A stretch of 64,000 nucleotides of DNA from contig NZ_JAESDK010000001.1 in the NCBI RefSeq assembly GCF_019249245.1, forward strand, positions 310,001-374,000, read 5' to 3'. The stretch comes from Alteromonas lipotrueiana (GTDB lineage Bacteria; Pseudomonadota; Gammaproteobacteria; Enterobacterales; Alteromonadaceae). The position numbers and the translations under genes were made by a program. Positions 56,764 through 64,000 of this stretch are shown here, one piece after another (within the stretch, counting starts at the first letter, position 1; each line of letters starts with the position of its first letter). Under the pieces are notes generated by a model. The model saw nothing but the letters and a program-made list of their open reading frames with translations, had not been told where the DNA came from and ran no database searches.

Positions 56764-57237
56764 CTAGTTGGGTAACAATGCACGTAACATCCATGCCGTT
56801 TTCTCGTGTACCCGCATACGATCTGAAATCAAAGCAATAGATGACTCATCATCAGCATCCTGAGCTTTTTTAAGCGCATCACGGCTGGTCTTAACTACCT
56901 GCTCGTGGCCGTGGGTCAGCAAGCGTACCATTTCGGTTGCCTCTGGAACGCCTTCTACTTCTTCAATTGAGCTTAAGTCAGATAACGCTTTGTAAGTACC
57001 CGGTGCAACCACATCTAAGGTACGGATACGCTCTGCAATATCATCGACCGCTTCTGCCAGCTCTACATAATGCTCTTCAAACATCAGGTGCAGGTTACGA
57101 AATTGCGGCCCTGTTACATTCCAGTGAAAGTTATGTGTCTGCAAATACAGGGTATACGTATCTGCCAGTAACCTTTTGAGACCTTCAGCTACTGAATTAC
57201 GATCATCTTCTGAAATTCCGATATCGATTTTACTCAT
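56764..57237 (-). CDS. dps: Dps-family ferritin-like DNA-protection protein
   Basis: Dps dodecamers oxidise and store iron with hydrogen peroxide and can coat DNA. The inter-subunit ferroxidase ligands are His38 and His50 from one chain ([17 protein letters not shown]) with Asp65 and Glu69 from the partner (EAVDDIAER), spaced as in Listeria Dps. The length is 157 aa. AAGGAG precedes ATG 57237. OxyR control would be expected by analogy, but I did not find a convincing OxyR box upstream. Confidence 0.94.
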   Translation of the reverse strand: MSKIDIGISEDDRNSVAEGLKRLLADTYTLYLQTHNFHWNVTGPQFRNLHLMFEEHYVELAEAVDDIAERIRTLDVVAPGTYKALSDLSSIEEVEGVPEATEMVRLLTHGHEQVVKTSRDALKKAQDADDESSIALISDRMRVHEKTAWMLRALLPN

Positions 57238-57355
57238 TACACGCTCCTTTATCAGTTTTTGCGATTGATAGCATTGCTTATCATCTTAGTTTTAGATACT
57301 GAGTCAGTAAGGATTTGGATTACTTCATGATGCTTATTGCCTTACTCAGACCTAT

Positions 57356-57835
57356 TCAATGATGGTGCTGATGCTGCCCATTATCAAGCTTACGCACCTC
57401 AAAGTTTATGTTTTGGTTGTCGCGTTGCCGAAAATGAAAAGTAACAGGCACTGTATCGCCTGCTGTTAGGGGTTGCGTTAACCCCTGTAACATCAAGTGA
57501 TATCCACCGGCTTCAAATACTAAGCCCGCGTTGGGTTGTAAAACCAGATCATTCGTCACAGGCCGCATCTTTATCAGGTTGTCTTCTGCGACACTGCGAT
57601 GAATAGAAGCATGACGCGCCACGGCTTCAGGTACACTGACCCGGATAATATGGACCTGCGAGCTTTGTGGGTTGTGTAAGGTTACATAACCTGCAGCGGT
57701 AGTTGCCAGTGCAAACCCGGCGGTGATATATGGGCTTTCAACAGATAAAGTGGCAGATGTATCAGAAATCCGCGGCATCGCCGAGGCCAAAGTACAGATG
57801 CTAAGAAAGATAATGGCTAAACATACGCGCAACAT
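57356..57835 (-). CDS. PCu(A)C-type periplasmic copper chaperone
   Basis: PCu(A)C proteins deliver Cu(I) to the CuA site of cytochrome oxidase. The 159-aa protein has a signal peptide ending TLASA. Copper ligands follow the family pattern: His, ten residues, Met (HRSVAEDNLIKM), 22 residues, then HLM. The C-terminus NGQHQHHH is a further metal-binding tail. AGGAT precedes ATG 57835. No ScoI or cytochrome oxidase gene is adjacent. Confidence 0.9.
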   Translation of the reverse strand: MLRVCLAIIFLSICTLASAMPRISDTSATLSVESPYITAGFALATTAAGYVTLHNPQSSQVHIIRVSVPEAVARHASIHRSVAEDNLIKMRPVTNDLVLQPNAGLVFEAGGYHLMLQGLTQPLTAGDTVPVTFHFRQRDNQNINFEVRKLDNGQHQHHH

Positions 57836-57923
57836 AAAAACATCCTACAGGATTTATTTTTTATCTTACGTCAGAAAGGGCGCTAAGCAAAGTCAGCGAA
57901 TACACAATGGGGAAGGTTTAGAA

Positions 57924-57999
<76 letters not shown>

Positions 58000-58047
58000 A
58001 CACATAAAACCGCTTACTTATTTACTTACAATAAGCAAGCCGGGCGT

Positions 58048-58075
58048 ATTCTAAAGCGACCATAGCTTTTGTCAA
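58048..58075 (-). promoter_or_regulatory. Promoter of tRNA-Thr
   Basis: On the minus strand a perfect TTGACA and TAGAAT (five of six) are 16 bases apart and are followed by the GC-rich discriminator ACGCCCGGC, typical of stringent stable-RNA promoters. It lies about 45 bases before the tRNA 5' end and just after the purK stop. Confidence 0.85.
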
Positions 58076-58090
58076 GCCACTTACACTTAT

Positions 58091-59233
58091 TTATTTGTAA
58101 CTGCTGAGTTTTTGAGCTTCACCAGCCAGTTTTGGAAACGCATCTTCGGGTACGTAATTGACCAGTTGCTGCATTTTTTGCCCTAACTGAGCGTAGGTAG
58201 CCGCAGTAAGATTTATATGCCCCATTTTTCGTTTGTCACGAACAGATTTTCCGTACCAATGCAGATGACACCCTTCAATACTAAGCAAATCGCGCGAAAA
58301 GGTGCCGCATCCAATAATGTTTATCATTGCAGAAGGTGAAAGCGCCTGCGTATCACCTAATGGCAAACCCACCACCGCGCGTAAATGATTTTCAAATTGA
58401 CTGGTATCGCTTCCTGTGGTGGTCCAGTGTCCAGAATTATGCACCCGGGGGGCCAGTTCATTGACCAGCAAGGTGTCTTTACACTGAAACATCTCTACCG
58501 CTAGCACACCGGTGTAATCCATACCCTGAGCCAGCCGATTGAAAATATCTTCTGCCTGCTGCTGCAGCTCTTGTGAAACAGCGGGAGCCGGAGCTATAGA
58601 TACATGCAACTGCCCAAGGTGGTGTAAGTTTTCGGTTAAAGGATAGACCTTTATATCGCCGGACTTACTGCGTACACCGATAAGTGACAGCTCACGGTCG
58701 AAGTTTTGCATTTGCTCTACCACTAACGGCACTAACTCAAGATCCAGCCCATCGAGCTGTTGCTTTAGCTTGGGTAAATGAGCAGCATCGGTCAGCCGCC
58801 ATTGACCGTAGCCGTCGTAGCCGTCTCTGCTGGCTTTAATAATGAGCTGGTCACCTAACGCATCTATACACTCATCCAGTTGATCCAGATGACTGACAAT
58901 GCGGTGGGCACAATTAGGAATATCGAGCTTTTCCAACAATTGCTTTTCGCGTACCCGATCGGCGCCTACTAATATAGCCTCCATCGACGGTAACAGCTTT
59001 TCGCTTTTATCAGCCTGCTCTAACAAACGCTCAGGGACATGTTCAAACTCAACTGTCAGAACATCTGCGGCTTCAATAGCCTGGTCAAGGCTCAAGTCTA
59101 AGGGCAACTTGCTAACAGGATGAACAACCGTATCGGTGGTGACATTCACAGCTTCCACTTCTATACCTAATGGCGCGCCGGCAAGGTACATCATTTGCGC
59201 AAGCTGCCCAGCCCCATAAACCAGCACTCTCAT
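58091..59233 (-). CDS. purK: 5-(carboxyamino)imidazole ribonucleotide synthase
   Basis: PurK carboxylates AIR on nitrogen using ATP and bicarbonate, feeding PurE in purine synthesis. The ATP-grasp fold shows [51 protein letters not shown] and [15 protein letters not shown]. The 380 aa are normal. It starts at ATG 59233, overlapping the purE stop (ATGA), which couples the two. Confidence 0.96.
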   Translation of the reverse strand: MRVLVYGAGQLAQMMYLAGAPLGIEVEAVNVTTDTVVHPVSKLPLDLSLDQAIEAADVLTVEFEHVPERLLEQADKSEKLLPSMEAILVGADRVREKQLLEKLDIPNCAHRIVSHLDQLDECIDALGDQLIIKASRDGYDGYGQWRLTDAAHLPKLKQQLDGLDLELVPLVVEQMQNFDRELSLIGVRSKSGDIKVYPLTENLHHLGQLHVSIAPAPAVSQELQQQAEDIFNRLAQGMDYTGVLAVEMFQCKDTLLVNELAPRVHNSGHWTTTGSDTSQFENHLRAVVGLPLGDTQALSPSAMINIIGCGTFSRDLLSIEGCHLHWYGKSVRDKRKMGHINLTAATYAQLGQKMQQLVNYVPEDAFPKLAGEAQKLSSYK

Positions 59234-59721
59234 TCGTCTAACTCCAACTGGCTATTTGACAGCACAGAGTCGGTTTGTTGTGAGCGAAAATCAATAATTG
59301 CCTGTTTTACAGCTGAATCTTGTAGCGCCACCACCTGCGCCGCCAGAAGCCCGGCGTTGGCGGCACCGGCTTCACCAATGGCCAACGTGCCTACGGCCAC
59401 ACCCTTTGGCATCTGCACAATGGATAACAATGAATCCAGCCCGTTAAGCGCTTTAGATTTTACAGGGCACCCAAATACCGGTAAGTGCGTGTGCGCCGCC
59501 AGCATGCCAGGCAAATGAGCAGCGCCACCCGCGCCGGCAATAATACAACTAAAGCCTTGTTCGTCAGCGTTTTCAGCAAATTCCACTAATAAATTTGGGG
59601 TACGGTGAGCAGAAACTACTTTAGCTTCAAACTCGACCCCAAAGCCTCTAAGCATCTTTGCTGCTGCTTGCATGGTTGGCCAGTCAGACGTGGAGCCCAT
59701 TACGATTGCTACTTTTGCCAT
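59230..59721 (-). CDS. purE: N5-carboxyaminoimidazole ribonucleotide mutase
   Basis: PurE moves the carboxylate of N5-CAIR to carbon 4. The class I signature [14 protein letters not shown] and [16 protein letters not shown] (catalytic His) are present, along with [22 protein letters not shown] 59721 gives MAKVAIVMG and has AAGGAAG seven bases upstream; a TTG three bases earlier is ignored. The length is 163 aa. The purEK pair faces away from the LysR gene. Confidence 0.96.
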   Translation of the reverse strand: MAKVAIVMGSTSDWPTMQAAAKMLRGFGVEFEAKVVSAHRTPNLLVEFAENADEQGFSCIIAGAGGAAHLPGMLAAHTHLPVFGCPVKSKALNGLDSLLSIVQMPKGVAVGTLAIGEAGAANAGLLAAQVVALQDSAVKQAIIDFRSQQTDSVLSNSQLELDE

Positions 59722-59929
59722 CAAATGCTTCCTTTAATGGATGAATGCATAAAAAAATAGCGCACTGGTTGTATACTTTTCAGTGCCTTTAAAGGCGAAA
59801 GATTGTAACGCATAATCAGGGTTAAGCCTACAGGCAGACAAGTTCATAACTGAACCATTCGAGGGTTTTTGTAATACACATCTGTACACCTCATAATTAT
59901 AAAACATAGGGCAATGCGCACAGAAAAAC

Positions 59930-60811
59930 ATGAATAATCTTACGTTTCGTTTACTGGAGGTATTTCAGGAAGTGGTTGATGGCGGGTCGGTAACGGCTGC
60001 TTCGCACTCGCTGGCGCTGTCGCAGCCCACCGTTTCATTACAACTAAAAAAATTGTCGCAAATTGTCGGGTTGCCCCTGCTGGAACATTTCGGCGGTAAA
60101 GTGCACATGACAGAAGCCGGTGAAGCAACTTATTTATGTGCCCAGGAAGTGCTTACCTCACAGGCAAAGCTAAGTACTCATATACAGGCCCTGCAGGGCA
60201 TTGAAACTGGCTCTTTAAAACTTGCTGCTGTAACCACAGCAAAATATATTATTCCGCCTATGCTTAGCGCCTTTTGCAAGGCTCACCCCAATATTGATGT
60301 TCACTTTACCATAGGCAATCGCCAGCAAATTGCGGCACGCCTTAAACAAAACCGCGACGATATTTATATTTTCAGTCAACCTCCTGAAGATGAGAGTATT
60401 CAGGCGAGTGCTTTTTTAGATAATCAGCTGGTGGTCATTGCACCGCCTGATTACCAGGGTCCTGATAACTGTACATTGCAGGATTTGCTTGATGAAAAGT
60501 TTTTGTTGCGAGAAAACGGCAGCGGCACCCGCAAAGCCATTGATGAATACTGTCTTAAAAATAATATAACTTTCAATGATTTGATGATTATTGAGTCTAA
60601 CGAAGCTATTCGTTTGTCGGTTGCTTCGGGGTTGGGACTGGCAATTCTTTCAAAGCATACCCTGGCGCAGGCCGCGCCCGATAATATCAGAACACTGAAC
60701 GTAACGGATTTTCCTTTACGAAGTTCATGGTATGTTGTCACGCGTAAAAGCCGCCCGCTTAGCCTGACAGCCCACGCCTTTAAAACATCTTTGCTGGAGA
60801 AAAAAATATGA
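59930..60811 (+). CDS. LysR family transcriptional regulator
   Basis: This 293-aa regulator has an N-terminal winged helix-turn-helix (residues about 1-62, GGSVTAASHSLALSQPTVSLQLKKL) and a C-terminal periplasmic-binding-like effector domain. It overlaps nhaA by four bases (ATGA), so it is probably cotranscribed with it. E. coli NhaR is also a LysR regulator beside nhaA, but there it lies downstream, so equivalence is not proven. No LysR T-N11-A box was checked closely upstream. Confidence 0.9.
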   Translation: MNNLTFRLLEVFQEVVDGGSVTAASHSLALSQPTVSLQLKKLSQIVGLPLLEHFGGKVHMTEAGEATYLCAQEVLTSQAKLSTHIQALQGIETGSLKLAAVTTAKYIIPPMLSAFCKAHPNIDVHFTIGNRQQIAARLKQNRDDIYIFSQPPEDESIQASAFLDNQLVVIAPPDYQGPDNCTLQDLLDEKFLLRENGSGTRKAIDEYCLKNNITFNDLMIIESNEAIRLSVASGLGLAILSKHTLAQAAPDNIRTLNVTDFPLRSSWYVVTRKSRPLSLTAHAFKTSLLEKKI

Positions 60812-62025
60812 GTTTGTCTGATGAGGTGCAGCAAATCAACGAAGTTGTCGCTGATTTTTTAAAGCGTGACTCTTCGGCTGGTATTATCTTAATGGCTGCT
60901 ACGGCGCTGGCATTAATCGTCGCTAATTCGCCCCTGTCTCCCTGGTACAACCAACTTATCGAAATACCAGTAGTGATTAAAGCGGGCGAGTGGGGTATAG
61001 AAAAGCCGCTATTGCTATGGATAAACGATGGCTTGATGGCCATCTTTTTCTTTCACATTGGTTTAGAATTAAAGCGGGAAGTGTGTGAGGGAGAACTATC
61101 CAACCCCAAAGACATGGTATTGCCCGCCGCCGGTGCGATAGGCGGTATGGCAGTGCCGGCGTTAATTTATGTATGGATTAACTGGGGCGACAGCACAGCA
61201 ATGTCGGGTTGGGCGATACCGGCTGCCACCGATATCGCATTTGCATTGGGTATATTAGCCCTATTAGGCAACAGGGTGCCCACCAGTCTTAAAATCTTTT
61301 TAGTGACCCTGGCCATCATCGACGATATTGGTGCGATTGCAATCATTGCGCTGTTTTATACCAATAACATTACCGTCGCCGGATTAATTATTGCCTGCGT
61401 TTGTCTGGGCATTTTGGCCATTATGAACCGTAGGGGGGTGATTGATCTTCCCTCCTATATGCTGGTTGGGCTTGTATTGTGGGTAGCTCTTTTAAAATCG
61501 GGTGTACACGCGACCCTGGCTGGGGTGGTTCTGGCTGCGTTTATTCCTATGCGTAGCAAGCGTGACGCTAGTTATTCGCCCGTAACGCGGCTCGAGCATG
61601 AGCTAAACCCTGCCATTAGCTTCGGGATTTTGCCGTTATTTGCTTTTGCTAATGCCGGTATTGATTTTAGCGCCATAAGACCTGAAGGCATCATGCACCC
61701 TGTAACCTTCGGAATTTTCCTGGGATTATTTGTCGGTAAACAAATTGGTGTATTCTCATTTTGTTATCTGGCCGTCAAACTTAAATTAGCAACGCTGCCG
61801 GTCGGATTAACGCTCAAACATATTTATGGGTGTGCATTGTTGTGCGGAGTAGGTTTCACAATGAGCTTATTTATCGGCGCTCTTGCATTTGAAGAATCTG
61901 GTCTAAATCGTATATTTGATGAACGGGTAGGCATTTTAGCCGGGTCGCTAGTGAGTGCCATTGCAGGCTACCTCGTGTTGTACATGGTGGGCAAACCGCT
62001 TGTGAAAAAGGACACCTCTGGCTAA
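60808..62025 (+). CDS. nhaA: Na+/H+ antiporter NhaA
   Basis: NhaA exports sodium in exchange for two protons and sets pH and salt tolerance. The 405-aa, 12-helix protein keeps the ion-binding aspartates Asp172-Asp173 (LAIIDDIGAIAII) and Asp142 in helix 4 (PAATDIAFALGIL), matching E. coli Asp163-164 and Asp133. The unwound helix 11 region contains GVGFTMSLFIGALAF. It is coupled to the LysR gene upstream. A hairpin terminator follows. Confidence 0.96.
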   Translation: MSLSDEVQQINEVVADFLKRDSSAGIILMAATALALIVANSPLSPWYNQLIEIPVVIKAGEWGIEKPLLLWINDGLMAIFFFHIGLELKREVCEGELSNPKDMVLPAAGAIGGMAVPALIYVWINWGDSTAMSGWAIPAATDIAFALGILALLGNRVPTSLKIFLVTLAIIDDIGAIAIIALFYTNNITVAGLIIACVCLGILAIMNRRGVIDLPSYMLVGLVLWVALLKSGVHATLAGVVLAAFIPMRSKRDASYSPVTRLEHELNPAISFGILPLFAFANAGIDFSAIRPEGIMHPVTFGIFLGLFVGKQIGVFSFCYLAVKLKLATLPVGLTLKHIYGCALLCGVGFTMSLFIGALAFEESGLNRIFDERVGILAGSLVSAIAGYLVLYMVGKPLVKKDTSG

Positions 62026-62045
62026 AGACAGCCTGTTTTAAATGT

Positions 62046-62083
62046 ATGGCCCTGACTACCTTAAAAGTAGCAGGGCCATTTTT
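62046..62083. terminator. Intrinsic terminator between nhaA and M20 gene
   Basis: ATGGCCCTG pairs with CAGGGCCAT, continued inside by CTAC/GTAG after a one-base bulge, and T follows on the plus strand. It separates two convergent genes. Confidence 0.85.
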
Positions 62084-62091
62084 AGTTGCGT

Positions 62092-63387
62092 TTATTTATC
62101 TGCTGCCTGCATATAATCCAGCGTCATATGGGTTAAAAGCTCTACGCCTAGCTTCATCCCTTTGTCATCAACTTTAAACTCGGGTGTATGATGCGCGGGC
62201 GATTCTTTTTCAGAAACATCAAGAGGCTTCCCCCCTACCCACAAGTACAAACCCGGAACCTCTTCCTGGAAAAAAGAAAAATCTTCCGCGCCGGTTACCG
62301 GATTAGACAACAATACGTTGTCTTCACCCGCTGTACGTTTCAGTGTGGGTAACATCTGCGCTGTTAACTGAGGGTCGTTAAAGGTAATAGGATAGCTGTA
62401 ATCCAGCGGTAATGTCAGATTGGCTTGAGCGCCCATACTCATAGCAATACCTTTCACCTTGCGTTGCATTGCTTCATAAACATGCTCTCGGGCGTCTTTA
62501 TCAAGGGTGCGGATTGTTCCGACCAGTTCTACCTCTTCAGGAATTATATTTGAACGGTTGCCACCATGAATCGAGCCCACCGTCACCACCGCGGCGGCAT
62601 CAATAAGTTTAAGCTCACGACTAACAATAGTTTGTAGCGACATGACCATTTGCGCAGCCGTTACAATAGGATCAACGCTTTTCCAAGGGTAAGCACCATG
62701 GGCCTGCTTGCCTTTGATTACAATTTTAAATGGATCGACCGCGGCCATAGCGCCTTTGGGGGTATAGCGTACTTTACCAATATCGGTATTGGCATTAATG
62801 TGTAAACCAAAAATAACATCGACATCGGGGTTTTTAAGCACGCCCTCTTTGACCATTACCTCAGCACCGCCCTGCTCGCCCTCTGGCGCACCTTCTTCGG
62901 CTGGTTGAAAAATGAATTTCACTTTGCCGCGTAGCTGGTCTTTCATTTCAGTCAGTACCTTTGCTGTACCCATCAGCATTGCCATATGGGTATCATGACC
63001 ACAGGCATGCATAACAGGTACGGTCTCGCCATTGTATTGGGCGGTCTGGGTAGACTTATAAGGCAGGTCATTTTGTTCAGGTACGGGCAAGGCGTCCATA
63101 TCGGCGCGCAACGCAATCACGGGACCGGGCTTGCCGCTGTCTAGTACCGCAACCACGCCTGTTTTTGCCACCTCTGTGGTTATTTCAACATCAAGCGTTT
63201 TTAAATAATTAGTAATGTATTCAGCGGTTTCAAATTCACGATTAGACAGCTCTGGATACTGGTGAAAATGGTGACGCCATTCAATAACCTGTGGCTCTAC
63301 TTTGTCTATAAGCTGGTCAACCTGGCTTTGTCCATAAGACAACCCACTTACCAGCATGCACGCCAGCGCTACAGCAGTACGTTTCAT
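62092..63387 (-). CDS. Exported M20D-family amidohydrolase
   Basis: M20D enzymes hydrolyse N-acyl amino acids or related amides with a dinuclear metal centre. The signal peptide ends near LSYG. Metal-binding motifs are WRHHFHQYPELSNREF, ALRADMDALP, MHACGHDTHMAMLMG, FQPAEEGAPEG (with the catalytic Glu pair) and GAEDFSFF. The length is 431 aa. AAGGAAA precedes ATG 63387. A secreted location suggests nutrient scavenging. The true substrate is unknown. Confidence 0.92.
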   Translation of the reverse strand: MKRTAVALACMLVSGLSYGQSQVDQLIDKVEPQVIEWRHHFHQYPELSNREFETAEYITNYLKTLDVEITTEVAKTGVVAVLDSGKPGPVIALRADMDALPVPEQNDLPYKSTQTAQYNGETVPVMHACGHDTHMAMLMGTAKVLTEMKDQLRGKVKFIFQPAEEGAPEGEQGGAEVMVKEGVLKNPDVDVIFGLHINANTDIGKVRYTPKGAMAAVDPFKIVIKGKQAHGAYPWKSVDPIVTAAQMVMSLQTIVSRELKLIDAAAVVTVGSIHGGNRSNIIPEEVELVGTIRTLDKDAREHVYEAMQRKVKGIAMSMGAQANLTLPLDYSYPITFNDPQLTAQMLPTLKRTAGEDNVLLSNPVTGAEDFSFFQEEVPGLYLWVGGKPLDVSEKESPAHHTPEFKVDDKGMKLGVELLTHMTLDYMQAADK

Positions 63388-63476
63388 AATATTTCCTTGT
63401 AGTTTTTTTCTACATTAGCGAATTTATGGCTTAACTGAAAGGACTAGTTTGTGCTCATTTAAGAAGTTTCAGACAT

Positions 63477-63507
63477 AAAAAAAGCGCGTTTTAAAAACGC
63501 GCTTTTT
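63477..63507. terminator. Bidirectional terminator next to rho
   Basis: AAAGCGCGTTTT and AAAACGCGCTTT form a nearly perfect palindromic stem with A and T tracts on both sides, 19 bases past the rho stop. Confidence 0.9.
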
Positions 63508-63525
63508 CAAGAGACATTGCTCAAC

Positions 63526-64000
63526 TTAACTTTTTTGACGCTTCATGGCACTAAAGAATTCATCATTGGTTTTGGTCATTGAAAGTCTGTTAATTAAAAA
63601 TTCAATGGCATCAATTTCTGACATTTCGTGCACAATTTTACGTAAAATCCACATTTTCTGAAGCTCATCCTGAGTCGTCAGCAATTCTTCACGACGCGTG
63701 CCAGAACGATTAAAGTCGATAGCCGGGAATACCCGTTTTTCAGCAATTTTACGATGTAGATGAAGCTCCATGTTACCGGTGCCTTTAAACTCTTCGTAAA
63801 TAACTTCATCCATCTTCGACCCGGTATCTACCAGAGCGGTGGCGATGATAGTTAAACTACCACCTTCTTCAACGTTACGGGCTGCACCAAAGAAACGCTT
63901 AGGCTTATGCAGCGCATTGGCATCAACACCACCGGTAAGAACTTTACCTGATGATGGGATGACTGTGTTGTAGGCACGAGCCAGACGAGTAATAGAATCC
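63526..64000 (-). CDS. rho: Transcription termination factor Rho (C-terminal part)
   Basis: The gene runs off the right edge; the visible part is the last roughly 157 residues. The minus strand reads [82 protein letters not shown] and ends [11 protein letters not shown], all diagnostic of the Rho ATPase domain with its Q-loop/R-loop region. Rho is a hexameric RNA helicase that ends untranslated transcripts. The first ATG inside the visible part (63813) is internal and not the start. Confidence 0.97.
   Translation of the reverse strand, partial: DSITRLARAYNTVIPSSGKVLTGGVDANALHKPKRFFGAARNVEEGGSLTIIATALVDTGSKMDEVIYEEFKGTGNMELHLHRKIAEKRVFPAIDFNRSGTRREELLTTQDELQKMWILRKIVHEMSEIDAIEFLINRLSMTKTNDEFFSAMKRQKS

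Noticed and set aside
57238..57300. OxyR-type box upstream of dps (GATA...TATC)
   Set aside because: Only 4-bp arms match; the required four ATAG-type elements are not present.

Overview
The window reads as chromosomal DNA of a marine gammaproteobacterium, most likely an Alteromonadaceae member (Alteromonas/Salinimonas-like). This is inferred from gene content and order: ftsB-ispD-ispF-truD-surE-pcm-yqaA-nlpD-rpoS, rplU-rpmA-cgtA-folA with divergent ispB, fadBA near pepQ, and a Dld-II-type D-lactate dehydrogenase. Gene density is high and GC is moderate. No insertion sequence, prophage, integrase or CRISPR array was seen.

Layout. 1-4307: end of a TIGR04211 SH3-type membrane protein facing a large putA across a shared terminator. 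4929-11465: division, isoprenoid, tRNA-modification and stationary-phase cluster ending in rpoS. 12019-14549: folA, cgtA, rpmA and rplU on the minus strand, with ispB divergent. 16024-24038: a ZIP-type transporter, pepQ and a lytic transglycosylase on the minus strand, divergent from fadBA. 24172-33541: a looser, more accessory stretch with a SixA-like phosphatase, PhzF, NYN nuclease, DUF805, an atypical Nramp-family carrier, an SMR pump, a VOC protein, DUF6151, two tandem LPS-type glycosyltransferases, two unrecognised membrane proteins and YitT. 33639-45910: a second ZIP transporter, then a cell-wall catabolism neighbourhood: alr, murQ, a NamZ-like exo-muramidase, D-lactate dehydrogenase, an exported GH3 hexosaminidase, an NhaC-family carrier and a lipoprotein gamma-glutamyltransferase. 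45921-64000: mainly housekeeping, with a VOC/ALDH pair, purA, yjeT, a kynureninase-like protein, a CnoX-like thioredoxin, an S9 peptidase, sodC, a PQQ-type dehydrogenase, dps, a PCu(A)C copper chaperone, tRNA-Thr, purEK, a LysR regulator with nhaA, an M20 amidohydrolase and the end of rho.

The most coherent functional story is 34.4-45.9 kb. NamZ and the GH3 enzyme both carry export signals and would release MurNAc and GlcNAc from murein outside the cytoplasm. MurQ splits MurNAc-6-phosphate into GlcNAc-6-phosphate and D-lactate, and the gene two places downstream encodes a D-lactate dehydrogenase that could consume the D-lactate. No MurNAc kinase or recognised MurNAc transporter lies in the window, which makes the adjacent NhaC-family carrier worth testing. 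A nested palindrome lies between alr and murQ, and other strong hairpins flank the nhaC-ggt pair. Nothing here clearly looks like a wholly new defence or mobile system. The better leads are this recycling locus, the Nramp-family protein without the usual metal-site motif, a PsrA-like box before fadBA, and the uncharacterised membrane-protein pair at 31.5-32.6 kb.
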